Virus record (IMG/VR): IMGVR_UViG_3300035670_000982 | Coordinates: 1-29,659 of that record | Reading direction: 5' to 3' (one strand) | Source: a virus | DNA length: 29,659 nt | Part shown: in pieces, positions 1-6,562 of the stretch | Position numbering within the stretch: position 1 is the first letter of the stretch | How the letters are laid out: each line of letters opens with the position of its first letter | Notes under the pieces: generated by a model | Told to the model about the DNA's origin: nothing | Databases searched by the model: none | What the model saw: the letters and a program-made list of their open reading frames with translations, nothing else | Translations under genes and position numbers: made by a program

Positions 1-154
1 CAATTGATTCCCAAAGCTTTGCCCATGCTTCTGCATCATCAAGGGACTTAGCTGATGTTCTTGCACCCGCATCAAGTCTCAGCGATTCATAGTTACCAAG
101 ATTCTTGGTAATGCCAATTGATGCCCAGATTTCAGTGCCGTTATTTTCTTTCAT
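1..154 (-). CDS. Hypothetical phage protein, 5' part only (runs off the window)
   Basis: Only the first 51 codons are present; the gene continues below position 1. The start ATG at 154-152 is preceded by AGGAGA about 6 bases upstream, a good ribosome binding site, which fixes the start. The visible N-terminus reads MKENNGTEIWASIGITKN and then contains a LGNYESLRLDAG segment. That pattern recalls a short family of phage proteins of unknown function carrying an N-terminal 'LGNYES' strand; this is from memory and unverified. It lies downstream of the MerR-like gene with an 8-base gap and is probably in the same transcript. No function is proposed. Confidence 0.7.
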   Translation of the reverse strand, partial: MKENNGTEIWASIGITKNLGNYESLRLDAGARTSAKSLDDAEAWAKLWESI

Positions 155-162
155 GGTATCTC

Positions 163-600
163 CTATTTGTGTAGTTTGACTTTTTGATTTAGTGTTTTGA
201 TTTTAGTTGCTACAAATCCGCGAGATTTATTAACAGGTCTCCCCTGCACCCTACCGTTGAAAAATTCAACGATATCATATACATCAGATTCCTGATAATA
301 TCTCCAGCTTTTATAGCCCTTATATGCTTCACCAAACTTCTTTGGTGAGGCAATAAGATTTTTTCTCTCATATTTACGGAGAGTATTTGGCTGTCTGCCA
401 ACTATCTTAGCAACCTCTCCAACGGTATAGATCCTTTTAAGCAACAAATCTGAAGATTTGAGCGGAATGTCAATAATAGAATCATCAAGAAGATTAACAA
501 GTGTAATCTTTGATGTGCTTTTATTAACTTTTTTTACCTTTACAAAATGATTTGCATAAATGTAAAATTTATTTGTAATGACTTTATTCTGGAACAACAT
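163..600 (-). CDS. MerR-like helix-turn-helix DNA-binding protein
   Basis: A 145-residue protein. Residues about 57-110 form a MerR-type winged helix-turn-helix: YTVGEVAKIVGRQPNTLRKYE is the recognition helix region, followed by a wing with WRYYQESDVYDIVEFF. There is no C-terminal effector domain, so it is a stand-alone DNA-binding module, as in many phage regulators. The basic C-terminus (TKIKTLNQKVKLHK) could add DNA contacts. A longer in-frame start exists at 627, but ATG 600 has GGGAG 5-6 bases upstream and is preferred. The start overlaps the end of the zinc-ribbon gene by 17 bases, suggesting translational coupling. It probably regulates phage transcription; the target is unknown. Confidence 0.75.
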   Translation of the reverse strand: MLFQNKVITNKFYIYANHFVKVKKVNKSTSKITLVNLLDDSIIDIPLKSSDLLLKRIYTVGEVAKIVGRQPNTLRKYERKNLIASPKKFGEAYKGYKSWRYYQESDVYDIVEFFNGRVQGRPVNKSRGFVATKIKTLNQKVKLHK

Positions 601-823
601 AGCGCTCCCTAACCGGTAGAAAACCAAACTCTCTAAGAATACCGTTAAGTTGCTTTAATTCAACATCTCCGCCTCTTGCACACCCAACACATGAGAATTC
701 AACCCACATTGTTTTAAGAGCGTAATATTGAATCCCAGCCAGCATTTTATTATTACAATGCGAACAGCGGATATCATGTTGAATATAATATGCCTTTAAC
801 TCTGGAATACTAATTTTGCTCAT
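584..823 (-). CDS. Small zinc-ribbon protein
   Basis: A 79-residue protein with two CxxC knuckles, C20-x2-C23 (CSHC) and C45-x2-C48 (CVGC), about 21 residues apart, the spacing of a zinc ribbon or rubredoxin-like fold. The rest is unremarkable, with no catalytic motif. The ATG overlaps the TGA of the metallophosphoesterase gene (ATGA), so the two are almost certainly translationally coupled. It could be a nucleic-acid-binding or protein-interaction accessory of the upstream enzyme. Function is not known; the zinc-ribbon call rests only on the cysteine pattern. Confidence 0.75.
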   Translation of the reverse strand: MSKISIPELKAYYIQHDIRCSHCNNKMLAGIQYYALKTMWVEFSCVGCARGGDVELKQLNGILREFGFLPVRERYVVPE

Positions 824-1989
824 TGATCAAGCCAGCAGTTATACTCCGCTGTCACCATTCCTTTCTCTGGGTGAACGAACAATAGAGTTTGTGATGGTCT
901 TCCAACTGCGGCAAGTGTTTCTGCAGCATATGTATTGACAGATTCCGGACTGCCAGAAATTCTTAACTGAACAGTATTGAATGTCATCTTTGTTGGGGTG
1001 TGAAAGTGTCCAATATAAATATCATCAAAGTCTTCATCAACCGCACCGATTTTCCAGCCATAAGCTTTCTTTTGGAAAGCATAAAACGATGAAAGGCTTC
1101 CAAACTGATCTCCATGACATAGTAAGGCTTTATATTTGCCAACCTTATCAACAGCATACCAGTGACGCTCACCTCTACCGTCTGGAATAATGAACTTAAC
1201 TCTTGGTTCTTTTTCAAACATTAATTGAGTAATCCGATAGAGCATTCTGTCACCGTTTGTCTCTGGATCATGATCTCTTCTGGCTCTTCCGCCAATTGCG
1301 CCATGATTACCAATAACACCGACAAATGTTACCTTTTCAAAATTTTCCAACATGATGTTGATAAAATTCTTCATAATCCTAGGACCATCAACTGTAATTT
1401 GTCGATACAAGCCTCCATCAACAAGGAATGATTGTCCCGGAAATATAAGTTCCCCCTCAACAATATCTCCCAGCGCCCAGATTCTTAATTCATTAACAGG
1501 ATGATCTTTACGCTGAATATTGGTAAGGTGAACAATCTTTTCTGCAAATTTATAGATTCTTTCTTCACAAATTTGCGAATTATAATCTGGTGTAATTTTA
1601 GCCAGCTGCCAATCGGAAAGAATGGCAACAGCCACTTCCGGTGTTCCTTTACTTTTTGCAATCTTTGGTTTGGGGATTTTCACCTTCTTGGAAGAATCAA
1701 TATCTTCCTTGACTGCTCTGAAGATTGCATCTACAAAGTCATCACTCTTCTCTTTTACTTTCTTATATTCAGTAAGAAGTTTGGAGTAAGCAACTTTTAA
1801 TTCGGCATCAGTCTTAGGGACTTTGCCTGTCACTGGATTTACTGGCACTTCAAATAACCCTTTCTCTCTTCTATATTTACATAGACCGCCAATATCAATT
1901 GACTTCCGACAGTCTTTGTCGGCGTATTTGTGATTGGCGGCTTTTGGTTCAAACTGCTGGTTGCAGCCTTCTGCTTCGCATATTTTCAT
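820..1989 (-). CDS. Calcineurin-like metallophosphoesterase with N-terminal Cys motif
   Basis: A 389-residue protein. The C-terminal two thirds carry the ordered metallophosphoesterase motifs: SDWQ (D126), GDIVEGE (D175), GNHG (N228, H229), CHGD (H293) and GHFHTP (H328, H330). The first motif is normally D-x-H; here the histidine is replaced by Q128, a deviation at a metal ligand. The N-terminal 40 residues hold C4, C9, C27 and C37 with interspersed basic residues, a possible zinc-binding or DNA-binding module, followed by a Lys-rich linker (residues 60-115). In phages such enzymes are commonly annotated as phosphoesterases or SbcD-like nucleases. A nuclease or phosphatase role in nucleic-acid metabolism is likely, but the substrate is not visible. 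Its stop overlaps the next ATG. The Shine-Dalgarno is weak. Confidence 0.85.
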   Translation of the reverse strand: MKICEAEGCNQQFEPKAANHKYADKDCRKSIDIGGLCKYRREKGLFEVPVNPVTGKVPKTDAELKVAYSKLLTEYKKVKEKSDDFVDAIFRAVKEDIDSSKKVKIPKPKIAKSKGTPEVAVAILSDWQLAKITPDYNSQICEERIYKFAEKIVHLTNIQRKDHPVNELRIWALGDIVEGELIFPGQSFLVDGGLYRQITVDGPRIMKNFINIMLENFEKVTFVGVIGNHGAIGGRARRDHDPETNGDRMLYRITQLMFEKEPRVKFIIPDGRGERHWYAVDKVGKYKALLCHGDQFGSLSSFYAFQKKAYGWKIGAVDEDFDDIYIGHFHTPTKMTFNTVQLRISGSPESVNTYAAETLAAVGRPSQTLLFVHPEKGMVTAEYNCWLDQ

Positions 1990-2050
1990 AAGGATTTATC
2001 AACTCCCATGGCAAGGATATCACATACCTGTCGTGAAATTGGGCAAACTT

Positions 2051-2461
2051 TCATTTTTTTCTCTGGATATTTTTTGCAAAATTTCTTTTCTTAGTGTGAG
2101 GCTTATTATTATAAGCCATCTCCCGCAATTTTTTACGGTGTTCATCAGATAATTTAATTCCTTCACGATGGATTGCACTATGCTCTTTATGGGAGCAAAG
2201 AAAAAGATTGTCTATTCGGTTATCAATTTTAATTTCATTGATATGATGTACGGTTTCCCAAGCCTGTAGAAACCTACCAAGATACTTTTCCATTACAAGT
2301 CGATGCTCATATGTATATCCACGAATATTTTTAGGATGATCTGGTTTTAGCACCCGGACATATCCTTTATCATCAATATACTTTCCACCGCGATAATTTG
2401 GACTACCCTCACCAGTTGGAGCCCTGTCATTCCATTTAACATCATTTCTTTGAGATGCCAA
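2051..2461 (-). CDS. HNH endonuclease (free-standing, homing type)
   Basis: A 136-residue protein. EHRLVMEKYLGR (52-63) followed by VHHINEIKIDNRIDNL (71-86) and HKEHSAIH (91-98) is the HNH_3-type arrangement of phage homing endonucleases. H72/H73, N75 and H98 are the likely catalytic and metal-binding residues. The usual HHxNGxxxDN has glutamate in place of glycine here (HHINE), a minor deviation. The C-terminus is strongly basic (KKRNFAKNIQRKK). The first possible start is TTG at 2461 with no clear ribosome binding site; no early in-frame ATG exists, so the N-terminus is uncertain. It sits between tail genes and the phosphoesterase and may be a mobile insert unrelated to its neighbours. Confidence 0.85.
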   Translation of the reverse strand: MASQRNDVKWNDRAPTGEGSPNYRGGKYIDDKGYVRVLKPDHPKNIRGYTYEHRLVMEKYLGRFLQAWETVHHINEIKIDNRIDNLFLCSHKEHSAIHREGIKLSDEHRKKLREMAYNNKPHTKKRNFAKNIQRKK

Positions 2462-2472
2462 TGTTGGTTTTC

Positions 2473-3150
2473 TCAGACAATGCCTCCAATGTCCTCAACA
2501 TACATTTGCAACTCCCTAGTCCCAGATGAAGCTGGAACACTGTATGCTGGGGCATTTGCTGAACTTAATCCCTGGAATCTATTCACTGCTGCAAAGAATG
2601 ATCTGTTTGTAAACCCAGCACCATCACTTGCAATTACAACAGAATGAGTGCCAGCACCAAATCTGCTGTCATATGAATTATTTCTGAGAGCAATATCGCT
2701 AATTGTTGCACCAGCACCGGCAGTTGCAACATTGATATAAGCAAAGATAGGCGGTGTAAATTCCGCAGAGTAGATCATTGTATTGACCCCGCCATGAGTG
2801 CCGTGATGCAGAGACACAACATAATAGGCATCCTCTGCTCCCTTTGCATCAACAACAAACCCCGTAAAGTTTAAAACGACACGGTAGTAACGATTCCCTT
2901 CAATTGAAACCCTTCTATCAGCACCACCAGTTCCAGTCTCATCTTTAAGCGCAATGATTTCATGCGTTGCAGAAAAGTCTGTGAAATTGCCACTACCAGA
3001 AGTAACAGATTTATACTTTTTAATACCTTGCGGCCGGTCATCAGTAGCCTCTTTAACCTGCTGGATATTTGTTGACATTTGCTGGAGGCGCTCCCCAGTA
3101 ATTGGGCTACCGTCTGTCCATGAAACAACTGAATAGTTCTCGTATGCCAT
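2473..3150 (-). CDS. Tail-associated or fibre-type structural protein
   Basis: A 225-residue protein. The N-terminus (SWTDGSPITGERLQQMSTNI) resembles short helices that open phage baseplate or fibre proteins: a Trp-x-Asp-Gly-x-Pro-Ile segment followed by an amphipathic helix. The remainder is Gly/Ala/Ser/Thr-rich and strand-like, as in jelly-roll receptor-binding or fibre heads, and ends in DIGGIV. No enzymatic motif is seen. The ATG has no convincing Shine-Dalgarno but has a perfect TATAAT six bases before it, so this gene may be expressed from its own leaderless transcript. It is the last structural-type gene before the HNH/phosphoesterase block. Family not recognised with certainty. Confidence 0.7.
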   Translation of the reverse strand: MAYENYSVVSWTDGSPITGERLQQMSTNIQQVKEATDDRPQGIKKYKSVTSGSGNFTDFSATHEIIALKDETGTGGADRRVSIEGNRYYRVVLNFTGFVVDAKGAEDAYYVVSLHHGTHGGVNTMIYSAEFTPPIFAYINVATAGAGATISDIALRNNSYDSRFGAGTHSVVIASDGAGFTNRSFFAAVNRFQGLSSANAPAYSVPASSGTRELQMYVEDIGGIV

Positions 3151-3162
3151 TTACCTATTATA
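3151..3162 (-). promoter_or_regulatory. Putative leaderless promoter: TATAAT, 6-base spacer, ATG
   Basis: On the minus strand TATAAT occupies 3162-3157, AGGTAA follows at 3156-3151, and ATG begins at 3150. A transcript initiating 7 bases after the -10 box would begin exactly at the A of the start codon. No -35 match is visible 16-18 bases upstream. The 14-base gap to the dioxygenase stop consists almost only of this element. The same layout recurs before 27420. Confidence 0.5.
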
Positions 3163-3164
3163 CC

Positions 3165-3719
3165 TCAATTTTTCTTCACTCTAATAACGGTATCCAAATA
3201 TGAAGGACCATATTTAAAATACCAATGATCTGGTTCGCAATAAAAATAAAAAGCATATGCCACCATATTTGTTTCCGGTTCGGGAAAATCTTCCCTCCAG
3301 TGTTCTTGAGCATTACCATACATGAAAAGCGCTTCGTTTTCTTTAAGCCTATATGGTTTATTTTCAACCCATAAATCCCAAGGCTGTTTTTGAAACAGGC
3401 AATAATCTATTGTATACTCGCAAGCATTATCATCTTTGTGTTTCCACAACCTAGCCTTTTCAGTTTCATAAATAACTAAAAGATTCCATGATGGTTTTAA
3501 TGTTTCACTTTTAAATTTTTCTTTTGCCATCGGAAGAAGAAGATTAGCCCCCTCATTTAAAACTTCTGTATTTGCCCACTGATATCTTCCAAAACCATCT
3601 GAATAGGCGGAGCCTTCGTTATTAATCCATAAATTAATAGCATACTTCTGTAAGGCACGAAAATAATATTGATCAAATACATTTTTAACAATAAATGGAT
3701 CTTGAATTGTTTTTACCAT
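3165..3719 (-). CDS. 2-oxoglutarate/Fe(II)-dependent dioxygenase-like protein
   Basis: A 184-residue protein from ATG 3719; an upstream in-frame TTG at 3734 is less likely. It shows the iron-ligand layout of the 2OG-Fe(II) oxygenase superfamily as found in phage prolyl-4-hydroxylase-like proteins: H94-x-D96 in KHKDDNACEYTI, and a distal H140 in AQEHWRED, with the intervening LKENEALFMYGN strand-turn. A basic 2OG-binding residue about ten positions after the distal histidine is not obvious, so cosubstrate binding is inferred from the family. Possible substrates include proline or lysine side chains of virion proteins, or nucleic acid. It overlaps the zinc-ribbon gene (AAATGGTAA) and is coupled to it. 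Neighbours are a fucosyltransferase-like gene and tail fibres. Confidence 0.75.
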   Translation of the reverse strand: MVKTIQDPFIVKNVFDQYYFRALQKYAINLWINNEGSAYSDGFGRYQWANTEVLNEGANLLLPMAKEKFKSETLKPSWNLLVIYETEKARLWKHKDDNACEYTIDYCLFQKQPWDLWVENKPYRLKENEALFMYGNAQEHWREDFPEPETNMVAYAFYFYCEPDHWYFKYGPSYLDTVIRVKKN

Positions 3720-3934
3720 TTCTGTAGTGGGCAAGAAGCATTTTGCAATTTAACTTTAGATGTCATAATACACCCGCACTCCCGGCATTGCTTTGTAAGT
3801 TTTATAAACCTATCGCAAGAAGAACAAATCTGTAGTCGCAACCCAGCAGTTTCCTCATTGATTTTTTTACCAGAAACAATATCCCACGGTCTCGTTTCGC
3901 CAATTTTCTTCTTGTACTCTGACCAAGCTGACAT
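3713..3934 (-). CDS. Small six-cysteine zinc-ribbon protein
   Basis: A 73-residue protein from ATG 3934; an upstream TTG at 3946 would overlap the preceding stop. It contains C37-x2-C40, C50-x2-C53-x-C55 and C68: ICSSCDRF, then QCRECGCIM, then SCPLQKW at the C-terminus. This resembles a short family of phage zinc-ribbon proteins that often sit beside glycosyltransferase or structural genes; the exact family name is uncertain. No catalytic residues are visible. It starts 4 bases after the fucosyltransferase-like gene and overlaps the dioxygenase start by 7 bases, so the three genes form one tightly coupled unit. A role as an accessory or adaptor of these enzymes is inference. Confidence 0.75.
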   Translation of the reverse strand: MSAWSEYKKKIGETRPWDIVSGKKINEETAGLRLQICSSCDRFIKLTKQCRECGCIMTSKVKLQNASCPLQKW

Positions 3935-3938
3935 AATA

Positions 3939-4955
3939 TTATCCAATATAACTTTCTTTCCACTCTCGCCACCAGAGCTTTTTACCTATTGATATTTTAT
4001 CATATGAATTCCATGAAAATGGATGACCTGAGATATTTTGATAGTCGCCCATATTTATCCAATGATGTGTATTATTTTTTCTTTGATTTATATTTCTATG
4101 AATTAAACCAGAATATGTACTTCCTATAGTGCCAATAAAATCTTCTGAATTACACATGATTAACATGCATATTAAATCAAATGATAATTTACTTGCAATT
4201 GATAATTGTTTAAAATCAGACAAAAAATTATCTTTTATTATATTATCAATATAAACAACATCTCCATAATTTAATGCAATTTTTGAATCTAATTCATCAG
4301 TAGATACAGCTATTAAATTAGATGACTGTTTTAATTTAAAAATAGCAGAATCGTATTCTTCTTTTTTAACAGAATATATCATTGATTTAAAATCAGTCTG
4401 ACGCAGATGAATCCCCGAAAATTTTCCTATTTGATCAGATATCATTTTTGCGAATTCAACATATTCTTTTTTGAATACAATTTTTCTTAATTTTCTATTA
4501 AAAGATTTTGTGCGATTAAAAAACATTATTGAATAATAAGAAAGATTGTTATTAAAATAATATGATTTGGATTGATCCAAAATCAATAAAGATCTCCCCT
4601 CTGCAAATTTGTCAATATCTTTATCACCTGAATCTACTTGAATAAACCTATCCATAAGATTTGAAATATTGATTTGATGACTAGATGGCGTTTTTATTAA
4701 ATATTTTGAAAAATAAATTTTATCCCTGTTTGGGATTTCAATAAAATCTGTAATATAGTTATTTTTTTCTTCAAATGAATTTGAATAACTTGGTAGTTTT
4801 ATTACCCCATGAATATTTATAATATCATTAATTAAGTATGATATACCGACCGCTAATTCTAAACTTATTAATTGATTAAATAACCCACCATTCCATAACC
4901 TATATGCGGTATTTTTATTTAATTTGATTTTATGCTCTCTCCAAGGCGAATTCAT
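3939..4955 (-). CDS. Fucosyltransferase-like glycosyltransferase
   Basis: A 338-residue protein with motifs of the GT11/GT23/GT65/GT68 fucosyltransferase superfamily: an N-terminal NGGLFNQ (22-28) near a hydrophobic helix, GIHLRQTDF (181-189, corresponding to the H-x-R-R/x-x-D GDP-fucose-binding motif), VSTDE (217-221) and FIGTIGSTYSGLIH (273-286). These occur in order and at family-like spacing. The gene is strikingly AT-rich: sampled lines are about 15-20% G+C, far below its neighbours, which suggests recent acquisition. It overlaps the preceding small gene by one base (TAATG). The acceptor may be a virion protein, since it lies among tail genes, or a host glycan. The sugar could differ from fucose; the superfamily call is firmer than the donor. 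Confidence 0.75.
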   Translation of the reverse strand: MNSPWREHKIKLNKNTAYRLWNGGLFNQLISLELAVGISYLINDIINIHGVIKLPSYSNSFEEKNNYITDFIEIPNRDKIYFSKYLIKTPSSHQINISNLMDRFIQVDSGDKDIDKFAEGRSLLILDQSKSYYFNNNLSYYSIMFFNRTKSFNRKLRKIVFKKEYVEFAKMISDQIGKFSGIHLRQTDFKSMIYSVKKEEYDSAIFKLKQSSNLIAVSTDELDSKIALNYGDVVYIDNIIKDNFLSDFKQLSIASKLSFDLICMLIMCNSEDFIGTIGSTYSGLIHRNINQRKNNTHHWINMGDYQNISGHPFSWNSYDKISIGKKLWWREWKESYIG

Positions 4956-5152
4956 TATGGGGCAATAAAGTCATTTCCATCCCAAATCCAGCCTGGTATT
5001 ACTTCAGGTCTGTTTGTAACATCAATTACAATTGGAGCACTTTGCAATCCCGCAGACCAAGATTGACTTCTCTGACCATCAATTTCGTCATCAAATTGAA
5101 GCTGCATAAAAACATCCCCTTCTGCAATAAAAACAAATCTTTTTAAAGCCAT
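4955..5152 (-). CDS. Small structural-type protein of unknown function
   Basis: A 65-residue protein starting at ATG 5152 with GGAGGAA a few bases upstream. It is rich in beta-prone and aromatic residues (KRFVFIAEGDVFMQLQFDD, then VIPGWIWDGNDFIAP) and contains no cysteine or transmembrane segment. Proteins of this size and style often follow tail fibre genes in aquatic phages, where they may be small tail or baseplate components; this is from general knowledge. It lies between the PTPVA-repeat fibre and the fucosyltransferase-like gene, ending in a TAATG overlap with the latter. Function unknown. Confidence 0.7.
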   Translation of the reverse strand: MALKRFVFIAEGDVFMQLQFDDEIDGQRSQSWSAGLQSAPIVIDVTNRPEVIPGWIWDGNDFIAP

Positions 5153-5186
5153 TATTCCTCCGTTTTAAACAAGTATATCATAGCAA

Positions 5187-6560
5187 TTAACCAATACAAA
5201 TATTATTCTCAAGACAAATAAATCCATCAGGGCACGGCGGATTGCATACTGGAGCGGTGGGTGTCGGAGCAACTGGTGTCGGAGCAACTGGAGTAGGCGC
5301 AACTGGTGTCGGAGCAACTGGAGTAGGCGCAACTGGTGTCGGAGCAACTGGAGTAGGCGCAACTGGAGTCGGAGCAACTGGTGTAGGCACTGGTGTTGGG
5401 GTAGGTACTGGTGTTGGAGTAGATCCACATTGTGATAAGCATATCTCTATATAGCCAGATCCAGTCCATAAGATGGCATATACATCTGTACCATCATATC
5501 TAAATGACCAAGCATAATTTGCATTGTCAAAATAGTTGGCTGTATTTGAATAATACACGCCATATCTTGCTAAATCTATTGCTAAAGTACCAGTTGTTGA
5601 TCCAATTCTTGCTATATTAGTTGCTGTAACATCTTCCGCCTGCAAGTCATTATTACCAATCAATAATCCACCAGCTTCAATAGTTCCACCATTATCTGCA
5701 CTTATTGTCATTGTTGCAAACCCATTTGCGGAAAGACCGACCAGATCTCCACCCACGATATCCCAATTTCCAATAGCTCCAGCTGTTGCTGTGACAATGC
5801 CAGTTACTTCAAGAGTATTATTAGAAAATGTAATCCGATTATCAGAATCAATACCAACTTGAAATATTCCAGGCTCCCAATAATTTAAGTTATCAATATA
5901 AATATTTGCAACTTGGACATCGCCATCAATTTGAACACCTGAACCTATATAAACATATCCATTAACTGTATCAATACCATCGCCCTGTCCACCAATTACA
6001 ATCTCATCACTATTCCAATAATTATTGCCATCAATAAACAATGTATCTGCCTGAATTGCACCCCTAATTACTGAACTATCAAATACTGCATCGCCGGCCC
6101 ATGTAATAGCCCAGCCAACTGTTCCGATACCAGTTATAATTCCATTTGATGCAATAGTTCCGTCAAAGTTGTTGCTAGATATAACCGTATTAACAAGCAC
6201 TACATTTGCAGATAGTAGATCGGCAGTAATTGTTCCAGCAAGAATGTTGTTTGCAGTAATTGTATTTGCGGCAATTTCATTACCAGTAACACTACCTGCA
6301 ATAATATGAGCATTACCGTTTACAATACCCGGTTGAAGCACGAGACCTGATGGCTCAAGAATTGAAGAGTTAACTGTTGAAATAATAAATTGTTTGAACC
6401 CGTTTTGATTTAATTCTTGTCGATAAACTCTATTTGGACCTCCAATATTCCCAAAATCAAAATCAAATATTGAGTATGCAGATGTGTCAATTAAAGATGA
6501 ATTAACTCCGTCATGATTATGACCTCCGCCGGGAAAGAAATATATATTGGATTCATTCAT
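5187..6560 (-). CDS. Tail fibre protein with (PTPVA)n stalk and cysteine-rich C-terminus
   Basis: A 457-residue protein. The N-terminus (MNESNIYFFPGGGHNHDGVNSSLID) carries a GGGHNHDG segment typical of phage tail proteins that bind metal at trimeric fibre ends. Residues about 55-370 are beta-rich repeats (EIAANTITANNILAGTITADLL), as in trimeric fibre shafts. After GGYIEICLSQCG-like residues near 385 comes a Pro-Thr-Val stalk with eight PTPVA-type units, then a compact C-terminal knot with four cysteines (CNPPC, GFIC, NNIC). The beta shaft, Pro/Thr stalk and Cys knob suggest a receptor-binding or spacer fibre. Pro/Thr repeats in this position are potential hydroxylation and O-glycosylation sites (see findings). 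Start ATG 6560 follows the upstream stop by two bases. Confidence 0.8.
   Translation of the reverse strand: MNESNIYFFPGGGHNHDGVNSSLIDTSAYSIFDFDFGNIGGPNRVYRQELNQNGFKQFIISTVNSSILEPSGLVLQPGIVNGNAHIIAGSVTGNEIAANTITANNILAGTITADLLSANVVLVNTVISSNNFDGTIASNGIITGIGTVGWAITWAGDAVFDSSVIRGAIQADTLFIDGNNYWNSDEIVIGGQGDGIDTVNGYVYIGSGVQIDGDVQVANIYIDNLNYWEPGIFQVGIDSDNRITFSNNTLEVTGIVTATAGAIGNWDIVGGDLVGLSANGFATMTISADNGGTIEAGGLLIGNNDLQAEDVTATNIARIGSTTGTLAIDLARYGVYYSNTANYFDNANYAWSFRYDGTDVYAILWTGSGYIEICLSQCGSTPTPVPTPTPVPTPVAPTPVAPTPVAPTPVAPTPVAPTPVAPTPVAPTPVAPTPTAPVCNPPCPDGFICLENNICIG
5260..5379 (-). repeat. Eight tandem 15-bp units encoding PTPVA
   Basis: Eight contiguous 15-bp units of GGTGTCGGAGCAACT/GGAGTAGGCGCAACT type (plus-strand reading). 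Three 30-bp pairs at 5275-5304, 5305-5334 and 5335-5364 are identical, so the array has recently expanded or homogenised. A degenerate PTPVPTP tail follows to about 5420. Because the unit is a multiple of three, slippage changes stalk length without breaking the frame. There are no unique spacers, so it is not a CRISPR array. Confidence 0.95.
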
Positions 6561-6562
6561 AA

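Noticed and set aside
5260-5379. CRISPR-like array
   Set aside because: Units are 15 bp, contiguous and coding, with no unique spacers.
5242-5454. Plus-strand GVGATGVGAT repeat frame
   Set aside because: It is only the complementary reading of the PTPVA repeat.
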